Assembly: GCA_002307065.1 (NCBI GenBank)
Contig: DBTN01000012.1
Location: forward strand, 160,976-213,207
Length of the DNA: 52,232 nucleotides
Reading direction: 5' to 3'
Source: Akkermansiaceae bacterium UBA1315
GTDB lineage: Bacteria > Verrucomicrobiota > Verrucomicrobiia > Verrucomicrobiales > Akkermansiaceae
The notes below the pieces were generated by a model, which saw only the letters and a program-made list of their open reading frames with translations, did not search any database and was not told the origin of the DNA. Each line of letters opens with the position of its first letter. Position 1 is the stretch's first letter. Shown here in pieces: positions 1 to 7,996 of this stretch. A program made the translations under genes and the position numbers.

Positions 1-752
1 TCGCCGATTTCATCGAGGAAAAGCGTGCCGCCATCCGCTTGTTCGAAGCGTCCGGCACGGCGGGCGATGGCACCGGTGAACGAGCCTTTTTCGTGACCGA
101 AAAGTTCACTTTCCAGAAGGTTTTCAGGAATGGCGCCGCAGTTGATGGTGATCATCTCCTTTTGGCGGCGCGGGCTGTATTCGTGAACGGCCTTGGCGAC
201 GAGTTCCTTTCCGGTTCCGCTTTCTCCGGCGATGAGAACCGGGGCGTCGGATTTCGCCACGCGGCCGACCAGTTTAAAGACGGCTTGCAGCGCGCGCGAG
301 ACGCCAATGATTTTCACCCGGCCTTCGAGCATCGGCATTTCTGCCTCAGGTTCTCCCGCGCTGCGGCGATCTTCCTGGATTTGGAGCGCGGATTCGACCA
401 CCGGTCGCAATTCGAAAGGAAGCGATTCCTTTCGCAAAACGTCGTGCGCCCCGTGTTGGGTCGCTTCGATGATTTGGCCCGTGGACGGAAATCCAGCGGT
501 GAGGATGACAACCGTCTGCGGGCTTTGCTGAAGAATGCGGCCTAACAGCTCCATTCCGTCGAACGGTTGCAGAGCCAAAGCCGCAACCACGACTTGCACC
601 GAAGTTTTTTCGATCACCTTGACGGCGTTTGCGGCGTTGTCGCAACGGAGGATTCGGAGATTTTTTGCGGACAGGTGTTTGGAAGCCCAATCAAGGAAAT
701 CATGATCGGGATCAACCAACAACAGCGTGTCTTCGGTGGGTGCTTCGGGCAT
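1..752 (-). CDS. sigma-54-dependent response regulator, NtrC type (3' part outside window)
   Basis: This gene enters from the left edge and starts with ATG at 752; only its first 250 codons are present. Residues 9-125 form a receiver-like domain. An AAA+ domain follows, with Walker A GESGTGKE (176-183), a sigma-54-contacting loop GSFTGA (usually GAFTGA) and the Walker B stretch GTLFLDEIGD at the window edge. The C-terminal DNA-binding domain is not visible. The receiver is odd. It keeps Asp14/Asp16, Thr85 and Lys108, but the position of the phosphorylated Asp, eight residues before the Gly of PFDGMEL, is Ala58. By family knowledge such proteins activate RNA polymerase-sigma54; activation by phosphorylation looks unlikely here (inference). 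It lies 82 bp downstream of the 835-2142 gene on the same strand, possibly in one transcript. Confidence 0.88.
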   Translation of the reverse strand, partial: MPEAPTEDTLLLVDPDHDFLDWASKHLSAKNLRILRCDNAANAVKVIEKTSVQVVVAALALQPFDGMELLGRILQQSPQTVVILTAGFPSTGQIIEATQHGAHDVLRKESLPFELRPVVESALQIQEDRRSAGEPEAEMPMLEGRVKIIGVSRALQAVFKLVGRVAKSDAPVLIAGESGTGKELVAKAVHEYSPRRQKEMITINCGAIPENLLESELFGHEKGSFTGAIARRAGRFEQADGGTLFLDEIG

Positions 753-834
753 TGCAGGGACGGCCCGAGTCAATCAGGGGGGTGGGGGATGGCACGAAAA
801 AAGTGCATAAAACATTTCGATTTTGAGCAGCCGC

Positions 835-2142
835 CTACTCAAAGAACCGTTTTAGAGCACGTTGCTCCGACGGATCGAGGCTTTCACGCCAGACTCGATC
901 GCCCCCTGCACCGGTGGATCCGACGTCGCCACCCGCCTGAGAAGGGGCGTTCGACAGGTCGAGATCGTGTTCGCCGTCCTGCAATTGAAGCAAATCACCC
1001 GGGAGGGCACGAGAGAGATCTTGGGCCTCCAATCCTTTCATTTCGCCCGTGTCGAGCGGAGCCTTTTCCGCTCCGAGAACGTCGGGATGGTGGCCGGGAC
1101 CGCGGTCGACTCCGCCGTTGCCTGGCACCTCGGACGGGTTTTCGCTTAAGCTTTCGCCTTCCGCTTCACCCTCACCCTGGCGGGCGTCTTTCATCGCCTG
1201 TTGGTTCTTCTCTAGGTTTTCCTGGAGTTGCTGAAGCTGCTCTGGGGAAATTTGGCGGAGATTTTCCCTGTTCCATCCGTCCATCTGTTTGAGGAGTTCG
1301 GGATTGGGTTTCATCGCTCCGTTTTTCAGGCCTTCGAGCGCCTGGTCGAATTCGTCGGCAAGTTTTGCATGGTCCTCGGCGTTCATCCCTGCGGCGTTTT
1401 GCTCGAGCATTTCGAGTGCATTTTCGGCGCGTTCGAGTTCCTGTTCGACGCGACCGGTTTCGGATCGGTGGGATTTTTCCAAGGCGTCGGTCGCTTCGAG
1501 GGACGAATGGCTGAACCACTGGTCGTTCTCTTGGGCGCGAAGTTCTTCCAGTTTTTTGCGGGTTTCTTCCAGGTAGTCTTCGTTGGCGGCTTTTTCTTCA
1601 GTGAGTGCGGCCAATTCGGCATCGAGTTTTTTCCAAGCCTGCGGCTCTTCCTGCGAGCCGACGGGATGGGGCGGGCGAGCGGGCAGGGGAATAAACCAAC
1701 CTGCCGCCAGCAGCGCGAGCGCACCCAACGGCGGAACGAGCAAGCGCGGCCAGTGCCAACGAAGTCCGGCGTCGATTTTTCCAACCGGTTTCGGCCACGG
1801 CCAGACGCCTGCGTGGGCGGCGGAAAGGGCGTTGTTCAGTTGCAGTTGGGCCTCGAGTCGGACGAGCGATTGCTGAGGGTTTTCGAAACTGCGTGCGGCG
1901 ACGAAAAAGGCGACGAGAATCAGCAGCAACAGCAGTCCGCCGAGTGATGCGGCGAACCAACCGGTTTCCCAATCCGGAATTTCACGGCGAACCCAAAGCA
2001 GCGCAACCGCTCCGAGCAGGGCACTGACGAGCAACGGTGCCGCCAGTTTTTCCAAGCACCAGGCGAAATTGACACGACGCGAAATTCGGCGGGACTGGGA
2101 AAGCCAGTAGTCGCGATGGGATTCGGCGTCGGGATTTGCCAT
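835..2142 (-). CDS. membrane-anchored coiled-coil protein of unknown function
   Basis: A 435-residue protein starting with ATG at 2142. I do not recognise a family with confidence. The N-terminal third has three hydrophobic segments (about 32-52, 63-84 and 137-155), the third followed by a Pro-rich stretch. Residues about 180-330 are rich in Glu, Leu, Lys and Gln and look like a long coiled coil (for example EEKAANEDYLEETRKKLEEL). The tail is Gly/Asp-rich and ends in PSEQRALKRFFE. The layout resembles large membrane proteins of the DUF4175 or Bat/MoxR type, but this is weak. It sits between a HAD phosphatase gene (61 bp upstream) and a sigma-54 regulator gene (82 bp downstream), all on the minus strand. 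Confidence 0.7.
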   Translation of the reverse strand: MANPDAESHRDYWLSQSRRISRRVNFAWCLEKLAAPLLVSALLGAVALLWVRREIPDWETGWFAASLGGLLLLLILVAFFVAARSFENPQQSLVRLEAQLQLNNALSAAHAGVWPWPKPVGKIDAGLRWHWPRLLVPPLGALALLAAGWFIPLPARPPHPVGSQEEPQAWKKLDAELAALTEEKAANEDYLEETRKKLEELRAQENDQWFSHSSLEATDALEKSHRSETGRVEQELERAENALEMLEQNAAGMNAEDHAKLADEFDQALEGLKNGAMKPNPELLKQMDGWNRENLRQISPEQLQQLQENLEKNQQAMKDARQGEGEAEGESLSENPSEVPGNGGVDRGPGHHPDVLGAEKAPLDTGEMKGLEAQDLSRALPGDLLQLQDGEHDLDLSNAPSQAGGDVGSTGAGGDRVWRESLDPSEQRALKRFFE

Positions 2143-2203
2143 GCGATCGAATGGTAGATCGAAAGAATCGAGAATCCAGATTTAAGAAATCCGGAGCGAT
2201 GTG

Positions 2204-2893
2204 TCAGAGCCAATCGATTGCTTGATCGAGCGTTTCGACGACATGATCGGCTCCGGCGACGCGGAGTTGATCGGCCGTGAAATGACCGGTGGCTACCGCG
2301 AGGCAGCGGGCGTTCATGGCATGGGCGCAGGCGATGTCTTTCGGTGTATCGCCGATCACCAGCACTTGTTCGGCGGAAAATGAGCGGCCGGAATGGGCGG
2401 TGGCGCGGGAAATCGCAACCGGTCCAAGAAGATTTCGGTCGGCGAAATCGCAGCCGTAGGCGCCGAAGGGAAAATATGCGTCGAGGCCGAAATGGCGCAT
2501 TTTCGAAGCGGCTCCGCCGGAAATATTACCGGTTAACAAGCCGAGGCTGACTTCGGACCGATTTGCCAATTCGGTGAGAATTTCGTGAACTCCAGGCAGA
2601 ACTTTGCCCGGAAATTCGCCATTCGCTAGATTCCAATCGAGGCGGCTCAGATAGGTGGTGAAATAAGCATCAATCCGCTCGGGGGTGGGATCGATTTGGA
2701 AATGGGCGTGAATGGTCGCAATCACGCCGAGGTCGGTGCTCCCCGCAAGATCGAGGGCAGGACCGGTTTGGCCAAAAATTTCCAGCGTTGCCTCTTCGAG
2801 AGATCGCATCCCGGCACCACCGGTGTCGACCAGGGTGCCGTCGATATCGAAGAGGTATAACACTGGAGAATGACTGGGTCGGTTTTCGATCAA
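2204..2893 (-). CDS. HAD-family hydrolase, phosphoglycolate phosphatase-like
   Basis: A 229-residue HAD-superfamily phosphatase. Motif I is FDIDGTLVDTGG near the N-terminus, with the nucleophile and acid/base Asp both present. Motif II is LLTGN and motif IV is VIGDTPKDIACAHA. A helical cap sits between motifs I and II, as in Gph-type enzymes that hydrolyse 2-phosphoglycolate or small sugar phosphates. The exact substrate cannot be read from sequence. The longest reading frame starts with TTG at 2893, which overlaps the infC stop as TTGA. A GTG at 2863, directly before the YLFDIDGT strand, is an alternative start. Either way the gene is translationally close-coupled to infC, an uncommon neighbour, since infC is usually followed by rpmI and rplT. 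Confidence 0.88.
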   Translation of the reverse strand: MIENRPSHSPVLYLFDIDGTLVDTGGAGMRSLEEATLEIFGQTGPALDLAGSTDLGVIATIHAHFQIDPTPERIDAYFTTYLSRLDWNLANGEFPGKVLPGVHEILTELANRSEVSLGLLTGNISGGAASKMRHFGLDAYFPFGAYGCDFADRNLLGPVAISRATAHSGRSFSAEQVLVIGDTPKDIACAHAMNARCLAVATGHFTADQLRVAGADHVVETLDQAIDWL

Positions 2894-3609
2894 GCCTTTT
2901 TCGATTCAGCAACCGGCTCGGACGCTTCCTGATCGGAAACTTCCTCATCCGATACTTCATCAGGCACATCGTCGTCCTCTTCCTCTTCTTCGTGATGATC
3001 TTCATCCTCGAAGTCGTCCTCGTCCATCAGTTCGCCATGGAACAGGTGGAACTTGCGCTTGCGCTGATGCGCAGGCAGAGGCGAGAGGATCATGGCGACC
3101 GCACGACCGTTCAAGCGTGGAGCTTGATCGACCTGAGCCATGGTTTTGAGATCTTCCACGATGCGGTTGAGCACCACAAAACCGAGGTCCTTGTGGGCGT
3201 TTTCACGACCCCGGAATTGCAGGACGAAGCGAACCTTGTGGTTTCCTTCGAGGAAGGTTTCTGCGCGGCCAAGCTTGATGTTGTAGTCGTGCTGGCCGGT
3301 TCCGACGCGGAATTTGACTTCCTTCATGCGGGTGGCGCTCTTCGACTTTTGCTTTTTCAGCTTTGCCTGCTCGTATTTGTATTTGCCGTAATCGATGATT
3401 TTGCAAACCGGAGGGTCTGCGGCACCAGCGATCTCGACAAGATCGAGCCCGAGCGATTGGGCTTTCAGAAGCGCGTCGCGTGAGGTCATGACGCCGAGCT
3501 GCTCGCCGTTGGCGAGGACGACGCGGACTTTCGGTGCGCGGATGCGGTCGTTGACCCGCGTCATGTCGCGGTAACGGCCCCTATTTTGGTCTCTTTGTGG
3601 TTTAGCGAT
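2890..3609 (-). CDS. infC: translation initiation factor IF-3 with acidic C-terminal extension
   Basis: IF-3 binds the 30S subunit, checks start-codon/initiator-tRNA pairing and prevents premature 50S joining. The family core is clear: TRVNDRIRAPKVRVV, then DPPVCKIIDYGKYKYEQAKL at the end of the N domain, and the C domain with EVKFRVGTGQHDYNIKL, RFRGRE-like RGRENAHKDLG and a GRAVAMILSPLP end. The core is followed by about 60 extra residues with a run of Glu/Asp (DEDDFEDEDHHEEEEEDDD) that ordinary IF-3 lacks. I place the start at the ATC codon 3609-3607: a perfect GGAGG lies 8 nt upstream and the infC family is known for non-AUG starts (AUU or AUC). The frame is open to a TTG at 3660, and an in-frame ATG lies 15 codons downstream without a Shine-Dalgarno. 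This gives 239 residues. Confidence 0.93.
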   Translation of the reverse strand: MAKPQRDQNRGRYRDMTRVNDRIRAPKVRVVLANGEQLGVMTSRDALLKAQSLGLDLVEIAGAADPPVCKIIDYGKYKYEQAKLKKQKSKSATRMKEVKFRVGTGQHDYNIKLGRAETFLEGNHKVRFVLQFRGRENAHKDLGFVVLNRIVEDLKTMAQVDQAPRLNGRAVAMILSPLPAHQRKRKFHLFHGELMDEDDFEDEDHHEEEEEDDDVPDEVSDEEVSDQEASEPVAESKKA

Positions 3610-3622
3610 GGCTGTGTCCTCC
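3607..3622 (-). promoter_or_regulatory. infC: infC ribosome-binding site and ATC start codon
   Basis: On the minus strand GGAGG (3622-3618) is followed by 8 nt and then ATC (3609-3607), in frame with IF-3. It is a strong Shine-Dalgarno at normal spacing, and no ATG, GTG or TTG stands at that distance. In E. coli the infC AUU start makes IF-3 repress its own translation, because IF-3 discriminates against non-AUG starts. The same logic is inferred here. Confidence 0.72.
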
Positions 3623-4015
3623 AATGGGTATATGCGACACACCGGGGCACGGTCGGACAAAGCCGCCGCACGGGATCGGTGCGAAGAGTGTTGCGGAACG
3701 ATGGACCGGACGCCGGATCATAGATCGGAGACAGCGGGACCTAACCGGTCAAAAAGGCCGGTTTTAGAATACATTGCGAATCGTTCCAAGAAAATCATCG
3801 AGCGGCGGGTTGCCGAAAGGTCATCTATGTAAGGACGAACTGAAATTTTTTCACTTCGACACCATACGAGCGCCTAAAACAAGTAGTTAGCCGACGATCC
3901 ATGGACGGGCAAGCCTGAATTTACGGAAAATTGGCAGGATTTGACCGTTGGGTCTCCTCCTGCCTGTTGTTCTGAAGGGGTTGGTCCTGCCTGGGAGGAA
4001 TCCGCGCCTCCGTCC
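3610..4015. other. intergenic region upstream of infC (downstream of thrS)
   Basis: About 400 bases between the infC start and the thrS stop. It must hold the infC leader and probably a promoter, but I see no convincing -35/-10 pair, no clear terminator hairpin for thrS and no credible small gene. The short frames crossing it have biased, protein-unlike composition. The region lacks rpmI and rplT, which often neighbour infC. Confidence 0.5.
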
Positions 4016-5890
4016 TCACAGGGATCGCTCGCGGATCTCGGCGGTGAGGTCAGCGATGAATTGGTCGAGGGGTTTGGTGTCGAGGTCTTCGCTGTCGCGG
4101 CGGCGGATGGAGACGGTGCCTTCTTCGACTTCGCGGGCACCGAGGACGATCATGTAAGGGACACGGTCGAGGCGGGCGAGGCGGATTTTGGCGCCGACTT
4201 TATCGGAGCTGCGATCAATGGTGACGCGGAAACCGGCGTCGGCGAGTTTGGCAGTCGTTGCTTCGGCGGCTTCGAGGGTTTTCTCGGAAATCGGGATGAC
4301 GCGAACTTGTTCGGGAGCGAGCCAAGCGGGGAATTTTCCTTCGAAATGCTCGATGAGCAAACCGGTGAAACGTTCGAGCGAACCGAACGGCGCGCGGTGG
4401 ATCATGACCGGTACGTGGGCTTGGTTGTCGGCGCCGACGTAGGAAAGGTTGAAGCGGACCGGGAGATTGTAGTCGACCTGAACGGTTCCGAGCTGCCAAT
4501 CGCGGCCAATCACGTCTTTGACGACGAAGTCGATTTTCGGGCCGTAAAAAGCCGCTTCGCCGAGTTCTTCGGTGTATTCGACGCCGAGCGTCTGCACGGC
4601 TTGGCGAAGCGCGGCTTCGGCTTTGTCCCAGTTTTCGGGAGAGCCGACGTATTTGTCCGATTCTGGATCCCGCAAGGAAAGGCGGACCCGGTAATCGTGC
4701 ATGCCGAGCGTTTTAAGGACTTTTTTCACCAGTTCGAGGCAGCCTTCGACTTCAGCGGCGACCTGATCCGGGGTGCAGAAAATGTGGGCGTCGTCCTGAG
4801 TGAAGCCACGAACACGGGTCATGCCGCCGAGTTCGCCGGATTGTTCCCAGCGATAAACGGTGCCGAATTCGGCCAGGCGAACCGGCAGATCGCGATAGGA
4901 ATGGTGATCACTATCAAAAATTTTGATGTGATGCGGGCAGTTCATCGGTTTCAGCAAGTACCCTTCGTATTCGCCTTTTTCGAGACCGTTGAGGAGCTGG
5001 CTGCAAGTCGCGTCTTCATCGGCGAGTTTGTCCAAAACATCGCGCTCGGCGATCGCCGGATATTGGCTCTCCTGATAATACGGGAAATGGCCGGACGTGC
5101 GGTAGAGGTCGAGCTTGCCGATGTGTGGGGTGAAAACCTGTGAGTAGCCTTGGCGGTCGAGCTCTTGAGTGATGAATTCCTGCAAGGCCCGGCGGACGAG
5201 CGCGCCTTTGGGTTTCCAGAGGATCAGGCCTTGGCCGACCGCTTCGTCGATGTGGAAAAGTCCGAGCTCTTTGCCGAGGCGGCGGTGGTCGCGTTTTTTC
5301 GCTTCCTCCAACCGGTTGAGGTGTTGTTCGAGCAATTCCTTCGATTCGAAAGCCGTGCCGTAAAGCCGTTGAAGCTGGCCTTTCGACTCATCGCCCATGT
5401 AGAACGAGGAGGAAACGGACATCAGTTTCACGTTTTTGCACTTCGAAGTGTAGCCGACGTGAGGGCCTGCGCAGAGGTCGATGAACTCACCGTTTTGGAA
5501 ACAGGAGATCTGTTCGCCTTCCGGGATTTTGTCGATCAGGTCGAGCTTGAAGCGCGAAGGGTTGCCAGGACGCTCGGAAAGGCCGCCGAGACGACCGCTT
5601 TCCGCCATGGCTTTTGCTTCTTCGCGGGAAATCGCTTTGTATTCGAACTTCTGGTTTTCCTTGGCGATTTTTTTCATTTCGGCTTCGATTTTTTCGAAGT
5701 CATCCGGAGTGATCCGGTGCTTCATTTCGAAGTCGTAGTAGAAACCATTCTCGATCGGTGGGCCGTAGGCGAACTGCGCATCCGGCCAAAGGCGGAGGAT
5801 GGCGGTGGCCATGACGTGGGCGGAGGAGTGCCTAAGGCGCTCCAGGTCGGTCATCTGTTGGCGTTCATCGAGAGTCTTGCGTTCGGACAT
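4016..5890 (-). CDS. thrS: threonyl-tRNA synthetase lacking the N-terminal TGS domain
   Basis: A class II synthetase of 624 residues that charges tRNA-Thr. The editing domain has the zinc-like motif HSSAH (H21, H25) and the partner CAGPH. The catalytic core has MNCPHH (zinc Cys), motif 2 YRWEQSGELGGMTRVRGF, DDAHIF and motif 3 MIHRAPFGSLERF. The anticodon-binding domain runs to the C-terminus (PEQVRVIPIS onward). The start is ATG at 5890. Only about 20 residues precede the editing motif, where E. coli ThrRS has about 70, so the TGS domain is absent. A 27-residue insertion (around ERDVLDKLADEDATCSQLL) in the core compensates in length. The upstream gene ends 33 bp away, leaving no room for a missed TGS exon-like part. 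Confidence 0.96.
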   Translation of the reverse strand: MSERKTLDERQQMTDLERLRHSSAHVMATAILRLWPDAQFAYGPPIENGFYYDFEMKHRITPDDFEKIEAEMKKIAKENQKFEYKAISREEAKAMAESGRLGGLSERPGNPSRFKLDLIDKIPEGEQISCFQNGEFIDLCAGPHVGYTSKCKNVKLMSVSSSFYMGDESKGQLQRLYGTAFESKELLEQHLNRLEEAKKRDHRRLGKELGLFHIDEAVGQGLILWKPKGALVRRALQEFITQELDRQGYSQVFTPHIGKLDLYRTSGHFPYYQESQYPAIAERDVLDKLADEDATCSQLLNGLEKGEYEGYLLKPMNCPHHIKIFDSDHHSYRDLPVRLAEFGTVYRWEQSGELGGMTRVRGFTQDDAHIFCTPDQVAAEVEGCLELVKKVLKTLGMHDYRVRLSLRDPESDKYVGSPENWDKAEAALRQAVQTLGVEYTEELGEAAFYGPKIDFVVKDVIGRDWQLGTVQVDYNLPVRFNLSYVGADNQAHVPVMIHRAPFGSLERFTGLLIEHFEGKFPAWLAPEQVRVIPISEKTLEAAEATTAKLADAGFRVTIDRSSDKVGAKIRLARLDRVPYMIVLGAREVEEGTVSIRRRDSEDLDTKPLDQFIADLTAEIRERSL

Positions 5891-5923
5891 GCGGCCCCGA
5901 GAAACCAGTGATCGCCGGTTTTT

Positions 5924-6424
5924 TCAAGGGCGAATCGCTTTAGAAATGATGGTCGGGGATTCGTGCCATACAAAAGGCGCGTAGCCTTCGATGGGCCGGG
6001 GCTTTCTTGGCGGGAGTTTTTCCAAGAGCGGAGCGAAGTGAGCTTCGACCTCGACTGGGTTCCAATACGACCGGATTTCGTGACGAACCGGTTCGTCACC
6101 CGTCGGCAGCTTCAAGAGCGGCGTCGAATCGGAGGCGAGACGGTCCCACGTTTTTGAATCGACACGCATCAGGTCGACCGGGGGAAGGGGGCAGTTTTTG
6201 GGGGCTTGAAACGGAAGGAGCGCGGGCGATTCGTGAATTTTTCGGAGACCAAGTGAGAAAAGCGCCGCTTCCCACTTTTCGGATTCCGTTTCGGGAATGA
6301 GCAAATCCACGTCGTAGGTGGCGCGAGGAAACCCCAGCGCTGTCACGGCGTGTCCGCCAATGAGCAGCGCGTGGAGGCCGCGTTCTTCCACGAGGTCGGC
6401 AAGCGTCTCGAGGAAGGACGGCAT
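5924..6424 (-). CDS. small nucleotidyltransferase-like protein
   Basis: A 166-residue protein starting with ATG at 6424, 11 bp after the lpxC-fabZ stop. The N-terminal half reads LLIGGHAVTALGFPRATYDVDLLI: a GG motif followed by a D-x-D pair, as in minimal nucleotidyltransferase (DNA polymerase beta-like) domains used by MNT/AbiEii antitoxin-toxin families and by stand-alone nucleotidyltransferases. The expected later part with a PEDLIALKLHAL-like helix is not recognisable. After LPTGDEPVRH the sequence becomes Pro/Arg-rich and unlike the family, so the 3' end may be frameshifted or replaced. No partner gene (HEPN or AbiEi) is adjacent. Function is unknown beyond the fold. Confidence 0.6.
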   Translation of the reverse strand: MPSFLETLADLVEERGLHALLIGGHAVTALGFPRATYDVDLLIPETESEKWEAALFSLGLRKIHESPALLPFQAPKNCPLPPVDLMRVDSKTWDRLASDSTPLLKLPTGDEPVRHEIRSYWNPVEVEAHFAPLLEKLPPRKPRPIEGYAPFVWHESPTIISKAIRP

Positions 6425-6435
6425 TTTCGAAAGGA

Positions 6436-7752
6436 TTACCGGTCGAGCAGGGCGAATTTCAATTCGGCTTCAGAGACGACTTCGCCGTTGACGAGGCAGC
6501 GGCATCGCGTCTGGCCGATGGAGCCGCGGATTTTGATGATGTCCGCCTCGATGAAAAGCGTGTCGCCGGGTAAAACGGGGCGGCGCCATTTCACGCTGTC
6601 GGCGCTCATGAAGTAGCCGAGTTTTCCGACGTTTTCCGGTTTGCGAAGCATCAGCACGGAAGAAACCTGGGCCATCGCTTCAAGTTGCAGCACGCCGGGC
6701 ATGATCGGATGGCCGGGGAAGTGACCGATGAAATACGGCTCGTTGATCGTGACGTTTTTGACGCCGGTGCATTTGTTCTCTCCTTCGAAATCGACAATGC
6801 GATCGACCATGAGGAACGGATACCGGTGTGGCAAAATTTTCAGGACATCGTTGATGTCGAGCACGCCTTCGCCTTTCGGGATTGAAACGGCCGCAGGGAC
6901 CATCGAGCGCATGCGAGCGTATTCGGTTTTGAGAGCGGCCGCCATTTTGGTGTTCGGGCCGTGACCCGGTTTTACCGCGATGACGTGGCCGAGGATGCGT
7001 TTTCCGGAAAGCGCGAGATCGCCGATCAGATCGAGCGCTTTGTGACGGGCGAACTCGTTGGTGAAACGCATCGGCTCCTTCGACATGACTTCATTTCCCC
7101 GGATCACGACCGCGCTTTCGAGCGATCCGCCTTTGATCAGGCCTTTGTCGAGAAGGGGTTTGACGTCTTCGTAATAAACAAACGTCCGTGCTGGAGCGAT
7201 TTCTTTTTCGTAGGTTTCCGGCGTGACGTCGGTGGAGAAATATTGGGTGAAGCGGCCGTCGGGTCCGACGTTGGTGACGGAGACGCGGAAGGTTTTGCAA
7301 GGAACGATGGTGATGATCGTGCCGTCGCCCATTTCCTGATGGATGGGCTCGCGGATTTCCCAAGTTTTGCGAGTGGCGGTTTGGGGAACGATGCCGACGC
7401 TTTTGATCAGTTCGACAAACGGCCGGGAAGAACCGTCGCCAATCGGCGGTTCGTTGGCGTCCATTTCGATCAACGCGTTGTCCACGCCGAGGCCGACGAG
7501 CGCGGAAAGCACGTGTTCGACCGTGTGAACTTTCACCGAGCCTTCGGCCAAAGTCGTCGCGCGCTCCACCGTTTGGACTTTTTCCACATCAGCGGAGATG
7601 AACGGTTGGTCCGGCAGGTCGATGCGGCGGAATTTGTAACCGTGACCTTCCGGGGCCGGTTTGAGCGTGAGAGTGACTTTGCCTCCCGTGTGAAGAGAGG
7701 TTCCTTCGAGAGTAGCGGAGCCTGCGAGGGTGTGCTGAACGGCGGCGGACAT
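6436..7752 (-). CDS. lpxC-fabZ: bifunctional LpxC deacetylase / FabZ dehydratase fusion
   Basis: 438 residues fusing two enzymes. Residues 1-290 are UDP-3-O-acyl-N-acetylglucosamine deacetylase, the committed step of lipid A synthesis, with zinc ligands in VHTVEHVLSAL and FARHKALDLIGDL and the loop PGHGPN. Residues 300-438 are FabZ, (3R)-hydroxyacyl-ACP dehydratase, with the hot-dog motif LPHRYPFLMVDRI, active-site His in YFIGHFPGHPIMPGVLQLEAMAQ. Both enzymes draw on (3R)-hydroxyacyl-ACP, so the fusion places competing steps in one protein. It is known in Bacteroidetes, Chlorobi and PVC bacteria. The ATG start at 7752 is clear. A 244-bp spacer separates it from the divergent helicase gene and should hold both promoters. 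It implies a Gram-negative envelope with LPS. Confidence 0.97.
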   Translation of the reverse strand: MSAAVQHTLAGSATLEGTSLHTGGKVTLTLKPAPEGHGYKFRRIDLPDQPFISADVEKVQTVERATTLAEGSVKVHTVEHVLSALVGLGVDNALIEMDANEPPIGDGSSRPFVELIKSVGIVPQTATRKTWEIREPIHQEMGDGTIITIVPCKTFRVSVTNVGPDGRFTQYFSTDVTPETYEKEIAPARTFVYYEDVKPLLDKGLIKGGSLESAVVIRGNEVMSKEPMRFTNEFARHKALDLIGDLALSGKRILGHVIAVKPGHGPNTKMAAALKTEYARMRSMVPAAVSIPKGEGVLDINDVLKILPHRYPFLMVDRIVDFEGENKCTGVKNVTINEPYFIGHFPGHPIMPGVLQLEAMAQVSSVLMLRKPENVGKLGYFMSADSVKWRRPVLPGDTLFIEADIIKIRGSIGQTRCRCLVNGEVVSEAELKFALLDR

Positions 7753-7996
7753 GAGGGCGCAGCTTTAGGGGTAGGAAATGAAGTTTCAAGCCGGAATGGT
7801 GACCGGTTTTAGGAAATGCCTTGCGTTTCGAAAAATCGCGGCTAGCAATGCGGCACGCGGTTTTCGGATCGCGGGAGGCACTTTCGCTCTCCGCCCCTTT
7901 TCCGGTCTTCATCGATGAGAGATTGTTTTGGGAAACCAACCACCTCATCGACACCGCCAGCCGCCCATCCAGGTGCGGGCAGGCATTTTATAGACT

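Noticed and set aside
3874..4140. 88-codon minus-strand frame after thrS
   Set aside because: Overlaps the thrS 3' end in another frame; Ser/Ala/Pro-rich shadow.
3941..5143. 400-codon plus-strand frame opposite thrS
   Set aside because: Antisense shadow: thrS on the minus strand has all synthetase motifs, while this frame has no domain and Phe/Gly/Glu-biased composition typical of shadows in this genome.
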